Shown: in pieces, positions 1 to 6,434 of the stretch
Layout of the letters: each line of letters starts with the position of its first letter
Position numbering within the stretch: the stretch's first letter is position 1
Source of the DNA: Bacteroidales bacterium UBA3382
GTDB lineage: Bacteria; Bacteroidota; Bacteroidia; Bacteroidales; UBA932
DNA length: 6,434 nt
Direction of reading: 5' to 3'
NCBI GenBank assembly: GCA_002358965.1
Contig: DEPW01000092.1
Location: 1 to 6,434, forward strand
Translations under genes and position numbers: made by a program
The notes under the pieces: generated by a model
What the model saw: only the letters and a program-made list of their open reading frames with translations
Told to the model about the DNA's origin: nothing
Databases searched by the model: none

Positions 1-177
1 GCTAAACTTCAGGTCGTTAAGGCCGTTAAGGAAATCACCGGTCTTGGTCTTAAAGAAGCTAAGGACCTTGTAGACCAGGCACCTAAAGCCAAGATTAAAG
101 AGAAAATATCTAAGGCAGACGCAGAAGCTATCAAAGCTGCTATCGAAGAGGCCGGTGGAGAAGTTGAAATTAAATAA
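1..177 (+). CDS. rplL: 50S ribosomal protein bL12 (L7/L12), C-terminal part
   Basis: Partial gene: its 5' end lies left of the window. The 58 residues before the TAA at 175-177 are most of the C-terminal globular domain of bL12, the multicopy stalk protein of the 50S subunit that recruits and stimulates translational GTPases such as EF-Tu and EF-G. The diagnostic stretch TGLGLKEAKDLV lies at residues 14-25 of the fragment. It is the family's factor-contacting helix region, with the conserved Lys and Gly residues present. The ending EEAGGEVEIK matches the usual end of the family (EEAGAEVEVK in E. coli). The missing N-terminal half would hold the dimerisation domain and hinge. Its position directly before rpoB is the standard bacterial rplJL-rpoBC order, which supports the call. 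The reading frame is intact, with no odd residues in the visible part. Confidence 0.97.
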   Translation, partial: AKLQVVKAVKEITGLGLKEAKDLVDQAPKAKIKEKISKADAEAIKAAIEEAGGEVEIK

Positions 178-207
178 ATTTCTCCCCCTCTCGAAGGGAA
201 TGTATTC

Positions 208-240
208 AGGATTAGGGCTTTTAGGGCTCTAATCCTTTTT
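208..240 (+). terminator. Intrinsic terminator or attenuator between rplL and rpoB
   Basis: AGGATTAGGGC (208-218) pairs with 226-236 as an 11-bp stem containing one G-U pair, closing a 7-base loop (TTTTAGG, 219-225). A T-run at 236-240 follows directly, its first T being in the stem. This is the form of a Rho-independent terminator. It begins 30 bases after the rplL stop and ends 38 bases before the rpoB start. The T-run is short and is followed by GTCG, and no convincing promoter lies between the hairpin and rpoB, so partial termination (attenuation) is more likely than a full stop. E. coli has a functionally similar partial terminator at this place. The structure is seen in the sequence; its efficiency is inferred. 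Confidence 0.75.
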
Positions 241-251
241 GTCGTATTAAG

Positions 252-278
252 TTTTTCTTTTCAATCATAATATAAATA
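252..278 (+). promoter_or_regulatory. G-free, A/T-rich rpoB translation leader without Shine-Dalgarno
   Basis: The 27 bases just before the rpoB ATG contain no G, only A, T and three C, so no Shine-Dalgarno pairing with 16S rRNA is possible. An A sits at -3. This is typical of Bacteroidota, whose ribosomes sequester the anti-Shine-Dalgarno sequence and rely on unstructured, A-rich leaders. An in-frame TAA at 273-275 fixes the ATG at 279 as the earliest possible start. The leader function is inferred from composition. Confidence 0.55.
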
Positions 279-3200
279 ATGTCGCAAAAGACTAATAATC
301 AGCGTATCTCATTCGCGCTTTCGAAATCGCTTCTGGATTATCCGGATTTTCTCGAAGTACAGTTGAAGTCGTTCAAGGATTTTTTCCAATTGGATACCAC
401 GGCCGAAAACAGGAGAAACGAAGGACTGTACAAGGTCTTCCAGGAGACTTTCCCGATTACCGATACGAGAAACAATTTCGTGTTGGAATTCATAGATTAT
501 TTCATCGATCCTCCGCGTTATTCAATCGAAGAGTGTTTGGATCGCGGCCTGACATACAGCGTGCCGTTGAAAGCCAAGCTGAAGCTCTATTGTACGGATG
601 CCGAGCATGAGGATTTCGATACTGAGATACAGGATGTCTATCTGGGCACAATCCCTTATATGACTCCTGCAGGTACTTTTGTGATTAACGGTTCGGAACG
701 CATCGTAGTATCGCAGTTGCACCGTTCGCCTGGCGTGTTTTTCGGACAGAGCGTGCATGCCAACGGAACCAAACTTTATTCAGCCAGGATTATTCCGTTC
801 AAAGGTTCGTGGATAGAATTCGCTACTGACATCAACAATGTCATGTATGCGTACATAGATAGGAAGAAAAAGTTGCCTGTAACCACGCTTTTGAGAGCTA
901 TCGGCTTCGAAAGCGACAAGGACATCATAAATATTTTCGGCCTCGCGGATGAAGTCGAGGCTACCCGCGAAAATCTTCAGAATTACATGGGTAAGAAACT
1001 AGCTGCCAGGGTCCTTACCACATGGAACGAAGATTTTGTAGATGAAGATACGGGTGAAGTCGTCTACATTGAAAGGACGAGGGTCGTGGTGGAACGCGAA
1101 GCCCAGATCGACGAGAGCGTGATAGACGCAATCATCGAGTCAGGAGTAAGTACGATCCTCATACACAGGGAGGATGCGAATGCGAACGAATACGCAATCA
1201 TCCACAATACCCTTCAGAAAGATACTTGCAATACCGAGAAGGAAGCGATAAATTATACCTACAAGCAGTTGCGTAACTCGGAACCGCCTGATGAGGCGAC
1301 CGCGCGCGATGTGATCGAGAAACTCTTCTTCTCGGACAAGAGATACGATCTTGGCGAGGTGGGACGCTACCGTCTTAACAAGAAACTGAATCTCAAGACT
1401 CCGGATAATGTCCGCGTCCTCACCAAAGAAGACATCATCGAGATAATCAAATATCTCATCCAACTGATAAATTCGAAAGCGATTGTCGACGATATCGACC
1501 ATTTGAGCAACCGTCGTATCAGGACAGTGGGCGAGCAGCTTGCCAACCAGTTCAGCGTGGGACTTTCAAGGATGGCAAGGACTATCAGGGAGAGGATGAA
1601 TGTAAGGGACAACGAGGTTTTCGCTCCGATAGACCTCATCAACGCAAAGACACTGTCTTCCGTAATCAATTCGTTTTTCGGAACAAGCCAGCTGTCGCAG
1701 TTCATGGACCAGACCAATCCTTTGGCTGAGATGACGCACAAGCGCCGTCTTTCGGCCCTCGGCCCGGGAGGACTTTCGCGTGACAGGGCCGGATTCGAAG
1801 TCAGGGACGTGCACTACACCCATTATGGCAGGCTTTGTCCTATAGAGACTCCGGAAGGTCCTAACATCGGTCTTATTTCGTCATTGTGCGTATATGCGCG
1901 CATTAACGATCTCGGTTTCATTGAGACGCCTTACCGCAAAGTCGAGAACGGCGTCGTCGACCTCAGCGAAACCGGCTATGTCTACATGAGCGCCGAAGAA
2001 GAGGAACACAAGAGGGTGGCTCTTGCAAATGTGGAGATGGATGACGACGGAAATATCCTCACGGAGAGGATCCAGTGCCGTGAAGAAGCGGATTTCCCAG
2101 TCGTTACCAAAGACGATGTCCAGCTGATGGATGTCGCTCCAAACCAGATCGCATCGATCGCCGCTTCCCTCATACCTTTCCTTGAGCACGACGATGCCAA
2201 CCGTGCGTTGATGGGATCCAACATGATGCGCCAGGCAGTGCCGCTCATCGCTCCGCAAGCGCCTATCGTGGGAACCGGACTTGAAGCCCGTGTCTGCCGT
2301 GACTCCCGTACGCAGGTAGTTGCGGAACGCGGCGGAGAGGTCGTATATGTCGATGCCCGTGAAATACATGTGAAATACGATATGACCGACGAGGAAAGAT
2401 TTGTAAGTTTTTCTCCTGAGGTCACCGTATACAAACTTCCGATATACAGGAAGACCAACCAGAGCACATCCATATTCCTGAAACCGATAGTACGCAAGGG
2501 AGACAGGGTGGAAGCCGGCGACATCATGACAGAGGGTTATGCTACCCGCAACGGCGAACTCGCTCTCGGACGCAACCTCAAGGTGGCCTTCATGCCATGG
2601 AAGGGATACAATTTCGAGGATGCAATCGTGCTTTCGGAAAAGGTCATCCGTGAAGATATCCTCACCTCCATACATGTGGACGAATACATAATGGAAGTCC
2701 GCGACACGAAGAGGGGCATGGAAGAACTCACTTCCGACATACCTAATGTCAGCGAAGAGGCTACGAAAGAGCTTGATGAAAACGGTATCATCAGGATAGG
2801 CGCGAATGTCGAACCGGGTGACATCCTTATCGGTAAGACTACTCCTAAGGGTGAAAGCGACCCTTCTCCGGAAGAAAAGCTCTTGAGGGCCATATTCGGC
2901 GACAAGGCCGGAGACGTGAAGGACGCTTCCCTCAAGGCTTCGCCTTCGCTCAGCGGTACCATCATAAACAAGGCTTTGTATTCGAAAGTAGCTGCGACTA
3001 CCGACAAGGACAAATCCAAGAGGGACGCACGCAAGGATGCAAAACTTAAAATCGAACTTGCCGAGGACGCGTTCAACCGCAAAGTTGCCCTGTTGCGTGA
3101 CAAGTTCATCGGAAAGCTCAGCGCTTTGCTTGCAGGGAAGACCACCAACGCCATTTCGGACCTTTACGGTGTGGAACTCAACCCGGCGGGCGCGAAAGTC

Positions 3201-4112
3201 GAAGACTCTCTGCTTTATTCGATAAACTATGAAAACATAGATCCTACGGGATGGACGACGGACGAACATTGCAACGAGCTCATAAAGACTCTCATAAACA
3301 ACTATGTCATAGCCTATAAGGAGTATGATGCCGAATTGAAGAGGCAGAAGTACAATATAACCATAGGTGACGAGCTTCCTACCGGGATCATGCAACTTGC
3401 GAAGGTCTATGTGGCCAAGAAGCGTAAGATACGCGTGGGCGACAAGATGGCCGGCCGTCACGGTAACAAAGGCATCGTGGCCAAGATAGTTCGCGATGAA
3501 GACATGCCGTTCCTTTCGGACGGTACTCCTGTGGACATCGTGCTCAACCCTCTCGGCGTGCCTTCGCGTATGAACCTGGGACAGATATACGAAACCGTAC
3601 TGGGCTGGGCCGGGAAGGAGCTCGGACTTACTTTCAGCACGCCTATCTTCGACGGTGCGAGCCTCGAAAACATTTGTGAGTACACTGACAAGGCGGGACT
3701 TCCGAGATACGGAAAGACATATCTGCGCGACGGCGGTACCGGCGATTGGTTCGACCAGCCTGCGACTGTCGGAGTGATCTACATGATCAAGCTCGGCCAT
3801 ATGGTTGACGACAAGATGCATGCCCGTTCGATAGGCCCTTACTCGCTTATCACGCAGCAGCCTCTCGGAGGTAAGGCGCAGTTCGGAGGCCAGCGTTTCG
3901 GAGAGATGGAAGTCTGGGCGCTCGAAGCGTTCGGTGCCGCTCATACTCTGCAGGAAATACTTACGGTGAAGTCTGACGATGTTACAGGCCGTTCAAGGGC
4001 ATACGAGGCAATCGTCAAAGGCGATCCGATGCCTGCTCCTGGCATTCCAGAGTCGTTGAATGTGCTTCTGCATGAGCTCAGAGGCCTCGGACTCAGTGTC
4101 AAGCTCCAGTAA
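279..4112 (+). CDS. rpoB: DNA-directed RNA polymerase subunit beta
   Basis: Complete gene of 1277 residues, within the usual range for Bacteroidota. It encodes the beta subunit, which with beta' forms the active-site cleft of RNA polymerase. Visible landmarks in order are: the protrusion/lobe motif VVSQLHRSPGVFF (about 143-155); rifampicin cluster I (about 471-494) with SQLSQFMDQTNP and THKRRLSALGPGG; cluster II PIETPEGPNIGLI (about 521-533); the active-site motif GYNFEDA with E780 and D781; GDKMAGRHGNKG (1054-1065), whose K1056 and K1064 match E. coli K1065 and K1073; and the C-terminal clamp-contact region GGKAQFGGQRFGEMEVWALE. A Lys/Asp-rich, probably helical insertion spans about 905-1025, where E. 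coli has its beta-i9 insertion. The start is fixed by the in-frame TAA at 273-275. The gene is separate from rpoC, unlike the rpoBC fusion in Helicobacter. No frameshift or missing catalytic residue was seen. Confidence 0.99.
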   Translation: MSQKTNNQRISFALSKSLLDYPDFLEVQLKSFKDFFQLDTTAENRRNEGLYKVFQETFPITDTRNNFVLEFIDYFIDPPRYSIEECLDRGLTYSVPLKAKLKLYCTDAEHEDFDTEIQDVYLGTIPYMTPAGTFVINGSERIVVSQLHRSPGVFFGQSVHANGTKLYSARIIPFKGSWIEFATDINNVMYAYIDRKKKLPVTTLLRAIGFESDKDIINIFGLADEVEATRENLQNYMGKKLAARVLTTWNEDFVDEDTGEVVYIERTRVVVEREAQIDESVIDAIIESGVSTILIHREDANANEYAIIHNTLQKDTCNTEKEAINYTYKQLRNSEPPDEATARDVIEKLFFSDKRYDLGEVGRYRLNKKLNLKTPDNVRVLTKEDIIEIIKYLIQLINSKAIVDDIDHLSNRRIRTVGEQLANQFSVGLSRMARTIRERMNVRDNEVFAPIDLINAKTLSSVINSFFGTSQLSQFMDQTNPLAEMTHKRRLSALGPGGLSRDRAGFEVRDVHYTHYGRLCPIETPEGPNIGLISSLCVYARINDLGFIETPYRKVENGVVDLSETGYVYMSAEEEEHKRVALANVEMDDDGNILTERIQCREEADFPVVTKDDVQLMDVAPNQIASIAASLIPFLEHDDANRALMGSNMMRQAVPLIAPQAPIVGTGLEARVCRDSRTQVVAERGGEVVYVDAREIHVKYDMTDEERFVSFSPEVTVYKLPIYRKTNQSTSIFLKPIVRKGDRVEAGDIMTEGYATRNGELALGRNLKVAFMPWKGYNFEDAIVLSEKVIREDILTSIHVDEYIMEVRDTKRGMEELTSDIPNVSEEATKELDENGIIRIGANVEPGDILIGKTTPKGESDPSPEEKLLRAIFGDKAGDVKDASLKASPSLSGTIINKALYSKVAATTDKDKSKRDARKDAKLKIELAEDAFNRKVALLRDKFIGKLSALLAGKTTNAISDLYGVELNPAGAKVEDSLLYSINYENIDPTGWTTDEHCNELIKTLINNYVIAYKEYDAELKRQKYNITIGDELPTGIMQLAKVYVAKKRKIRVGDKMAGRHGNKGIVAKIVRDEDMPFLSDGTPVDIVLNPLGVPSRMNLGQIYETVLGWAGKELGLTFSTPIFDGASLENICEYTDKAGLPRYGKTYLRDGGTGDWFDQPATVGVIYMIKLGHMVDDKMHARSIGPYSLITQQPLGGKAQFGGQRFGEMEVWALEAFGAAHTLQEILTVKSDDVTGRSRAYEAIVKGDPMPAPGIPESLNVLLHELRGLGLSVKLQ

Positions 4113-4152
4113 TGTAAAGTAGTTGACAAATTTTAGGACAATCAGTTAAGAG
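4113..4152 (+). other. Short rpoB-rpoC spacer without terminator or clear RBS
   Basis: Forty bases separate the rpoB stop from the rpoC ATG. There is no hairpin with a T-run, so the two genes are very likely cotranscribed. AAGAG directly before the ATG is too close to act as a Shine-Dalgarno, and no GGAGG-like motif is present. The in-frame TAA at 4147-4149 rules out a longer rpoC product starting upstream. Confidence 0.6.
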
Positions 4153-6434
4153 ATGAAAAAAGATAATAAAGTCAAAAGCAATTTCACTCAGATCAGTATA
4201 AGCCTGGCATCCCCTGAAGAGATATACGAAAGGTCTTCGGGAGAAGTACTCAAGCCTGAAACCGTTAACTACAGGACATACAAGCCGGAGCGTGACGGTC
4301 TCTTTTGTGAGCGGATCTTCGGTCCTACAAAAGATTACGAGTGCCATTGCGGAAAATATAAGAGGATTCGTTACCGTGGCATCATCTGTGACAGATGCGG
4401 CGTCGAGGTGACTGAAAAGAAGGTGCGCCGTGAAAGGATGGGACATATCAAGCTCACCGTCCCTGTCGCGCACATCTGGTATTTCCGTTCGAATCCGAAC
4501 AAGATCGGATATCTTCTCGGCATACCGTCCAAGAAGCTCGAAGCTATCATATATTATGAAAAATATATCGTGGTGAACGCCGGTGCGGCATCCGATTTCG
4601 GAGTATCCAACGGTGATCTGCTTTCCGAGGACGAGTACCTCGACTTGCTCGACAAGTTGCCTGAAGAAAACAGGACATTGCCCGAAGACGATCCGGAAAA
4701 GTTCGTAGCCGGCATGGGTGCGGAAGTAATCTACGATATGCTGAAAAAGGTGGATTACGACCAGCTTTCATACGACCTCCGCTACAAGATAGAGACCGAG
4801 ACTTCGCAGCAGAGGAAAGCCGAGGCCCTCAAGCGCCTCAGTGTCATCGAGGCTTTCCGCGAGTCGAGGGATGTGAACAGGCCGGAATGGATGATCATGA
4901 AGATCATACCTGTCATTCCGCCGGATCTCAGGCCTTTGGTGCCTCTCGACGGAGGCCGTTTTGCGACATCCGATCTTAACGACCTTTACAGAAGGGTGAT
5001 CATAAGGAACAACCGCCTTAAGAGACTTATTGAAATCAAGGCTCCGGAAGTGATTCTCCGTAACGAGAAACGAATGCTTCAGGAGGCAGTCGACTCGCTC
5101 TTCGACAATTCCAGAAAATCCAATGCCGTCAAGACTGAAGCGAACAGGGCATTGAAGTCTTTGTCGGACAGCCTTAAAGGCAAGCAGGGCCGTTTCCGTC
5201 AGAACCTGCTCGGTAAGCGTGTCGATTATTCCGCGCGTTCTGTCATCGTCGTGGGGCCTGAACTGAAAATGCACGAGTGCGGTCTTCCTAAGTTCATGGC
5301 TGCCGAGCTTTACAAGCCTTTCATCATAAGGAAACTTATCGAAAGAGGCATAGTGAAGACAGTCAAATCGGCGAAGAAGATTGTGGACAGGAAGGATCCT
5401 GTAATATGGGACATACTCGAAAATGTGATGAAAGGCCATCCGGTATTGTTGAACCGTGCGCCTACGCTTCACAGGCTCGGTATCCAGGCTTTCCAGCCGA
5501 AACTCATCGAAGGCAAGGCAATCCAGCTTCATCCGCTGGCATGTACGGCATTCAACGCGGACTTCGACGGCGACCAGATGGCAGTACATCTTCCTCTGGG
5601 TAACGCCGCCATCCTTGAAGCGCAGTTGCTGATGTTGGGTTCGCACAATATCCTCAATCCTGCCAATGGAGCTCCGATCACCGTGCCGTCGCAGGACATG
5701 GTGCTTGGCCTTTACTACATCACCAAGCAGCGTGAAGGCGCCAAAGGAGAGGGTATGAAATTCTACGGGCCTGAGGAAGTAATCATCGCCCTCAATGAAA
5801 AGGCAGTGGACATGCATGCCAATATCGAAGTACGATATATAGACAAAGACGGCAAGGCTTCCATGATCAAGACCACTGTCGGCAGGGTGATATTCAACCA
5901 GCTCGTTCCTAAGGAAGTGGGCTATATCAATACGCTCCTTACCAAGAAGAACCTCCGCGACATCATTTCCAATGTGCTGAAGGCCACAAGCGTCGCCCGT
6001 ACGGCACAGTTCCTTGACGATATCAAGAACCTCGGTTATACGATGGCCTTCAAAGGCGGCCTTTCCTTCAACCTCGGCGATGTAATTATTCCGGAAGAAA
6101 AGAAAGATCTTGTCGAGAACGGTTACAAGACCGTAAGCGAGATCATGGGTAATTACGGAATGGGTTATATAACCAATAACGAGCGTTACAACAAGATAAT
6201 CGACTTGTGGACTACGGTCAACAACAAGTTGACGAAGATAGTCGAGCAGCGTATCTCCAACGACCAGCAAGGTTTCAACCCTGTATTCATGATGCTTGAC
6301 TCCGGGGCCCGCGGTTCCAAAGAGCAGATCCGTCAGCTCTGCGGTATGCGAGGACTTATGGCCAAGCCTCAGAAATCAGGTTCGCAGGGTGCTGAAATCA
6401 TCGAGAACCCTATCCTCTCCAACTTCAAGGAGGG
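4153..6434 (+). CDS. rpoC: DNA-directed RNA polymerase subunit beta', N-terminal part
   Basis: Partial gene: 760 codons plus two bases are present, cut by the window edge; Bacteroidales proteins are about 1400-1430 residues as recalled. Beta' carries the catalytic magnesium and, with beta, forms the main channel. Landmarks in order are: the N-terminal zinc site with C64, C66, C79 and C82 (CHCGKYKR...ICDRC); the lid region PPDLRPLVPLDGGRF (about 256-270); the rudder region (about 318-332); the switch/active-centre segment GKQGRFRQNLLGKRVDYSARS (343-363, first 20 of 21: GKQGRFRQNLLGKRVDYSAR); NRAPTLHRLGIQAF (434-447); and the catalytic loop NADFDGDQM (468-476), with magnesium ligands D470, D472 and D474. 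SGARGSKEQIRQL (717-729) leads toward the bridge helix. The sequence ends in NFKEG just before that helix, so the bridge helix, trigger loop and C-terminal clamp parts are outside. The reading frame is open throughout. Translation starts at the first ATG after the in-frame TAA at 4147-4149. Confidence 0.99.
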   Translation, partial: MKKDNKVKSNFTQISISLASPEEIYERSSGEVLKPETVNYRTYKPERDGLFCERIFGPTKDYECHCGKYKRIRYRGIICDRCGVEVTEKKVRRERMGHIKLTVPVAHIWYFRSNPNKIGYLLGIPSKKLEAIIYYEKYIVVNAGAASDFGVSNGDLLSEDEYLDLLDKLPEENRTLPEDDPEKFVAGMGAEVIYDMLKKVDYDQLSYDLRYKIETETSQQRKAEALKRLSVIEAFRESRDVNRPEWMIMKIIPVIPPDLRPLVPLDGGRFATSDLNDLYRRVIIRNNRLKRLIEIKAPEVILRNEKRMLQEAVDSLFDNSRKSNAVKTEANRALKSLSDSLKGKQGRFRQNLLGKRVDYSARSVIVVGPELKMHECGLPKFMAAELYKPFIIRKLIERGIVKTVKSAKKIVDRKDPVIWDILENVMKGHPVLLNRAPTLHRLGIQAFQPKLIEGKAIQLHPLACTAFNADFDGDQMAVHLPLGNAAILEAQLLMLGSHNILNPANGAPITVPSQDMVLGLYYITKQREGAKGEGMKFYGPEEVIIALNEKAVDMHANIEVRYIDKDGKASMIKTTVGRVIFNQLVPKEVGYINTLLTKKNLRDIISNVLKATSVARTAQFLDDIKNLGYTMAFKGGLSFNLGDVIIPEEKKDLVENGYKTVSEIMGNYGMGYITNNERYNKIIDLWTTVNNKLTKIVEQRISNDQQGFNPVFMMLDSGARGSKEQIRQLCGMRGLMAKPQKSGSQGAEIIENPILSNFKE

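Noticed and set aside
248..255. TAAGTTTT, seven of eight bases of the Bacteroidota -7 promoter element TAnnTTTG
   Set aside because: No TTTG element lies at the expected distance (about 19 bases) upstream. The only TTTG nearby (238-241) is too close and is part of the terminator T-run. A weak rpoB promoter cannot be excluded without mapped transcript starts.
1881..3944. Very long open frame (687 codons) on the minus strand inside rpoB
   Set aside because: It lies entirely antisense to a conserved gene. Its translation is low-complexity in feel (rich in R, V, H and L) and matches no family I recognise. Such open antisense frames follow from codon bias in long GC-moderate genes.
4123..4128. 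TTGACA in the rpoB-rpoC spacer, resembling a sigma-70 -35 box
   Set aside because: No matching -10 element follows at 16-18 bases, and Bacteroidota primary sigma factors use a different consensus. It is most likely a chance match.
5406..5603. 65-codon plus-strand open frame inside rpoC
   Set aside because: It is out of frame with conserved RpoC sequence that includes the NADFDGDQM catalytic loop, so it is an overlapping shadow frame with no independent support.
4768..6270. 500-codon open frame on the minus strand inside rpoC
   Set aside because: It is antisense to conserved beta' coding sequence, has no recognisable domain or start context, and is best explained by codon bias of rpoC.
1..6434. 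Possible undescribed system or mobile insertion in the window
   Set aside because: Almost every base is accounted for by rplL, rpoB and rpoC in their standard order. The two spacers are 101 and 40 bases, with no repeats, integrase, tRNA or compositional break.

Overview
This window is a piece of the conserved ribosomal protein/RNA polymerase operon (rplL-rpoB-rpoC order), and all genes read on the + strand. It holds the 3' end of rplL (ribosomal protein bL12), a complete rpoB (RNA polymerase beta subunit, 1277 residues) and the first 760 codons of rpoC (beta' subunit), which runs off the right edge. Nothing accessory is visible: no insertion sequence, tRNA, CRISPR array or unexplained gene.

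The organism is most likely a member of Bacteroidota, probably order Bacteroidales. From memory of the family, both subunits read closely like Bacteroides-type RpoB and RpoC: 'FMDQTNPLAEMTHKRR', 'MPWKGYNFEDAIVLSE', 'VDYSARSVIVVGPELKM' and the extended 'AKPQKSGSQGAEIIENP'. The rpoB start also fits the phylum: it has no Shine-Dalgarno sequence and follows an A/T-rich, G-free leader. No alignment was run, so genus-level placement is not claimed.

Layout: rplL ends at 177. A 101-base spacer follows, with an 11-bp hairpin plus a short T-run (208-240) that looks like an intrinsic terminator or attenuator. rpoB occupies 279-4112. After a 40-base gap with no terminator, rpoC starts at 4153. In both large genes an in-frame TAA lies two codons upstream of the ATG, so neither start can move upstream.

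Together rpoB and rpoC encode the catalytic core of RNA polymerase. The hairpin between rplL and rpoB would let the cell make more bL12 (several copies per ribosome) than polymerase subunits from one transcript. This is an inference by analogy with the partial terminator known at the same place in Escherichia coli. No previously undescribed system was found. The findings are modest points about regulation, the drug-binding site and lineage-specific insertions.
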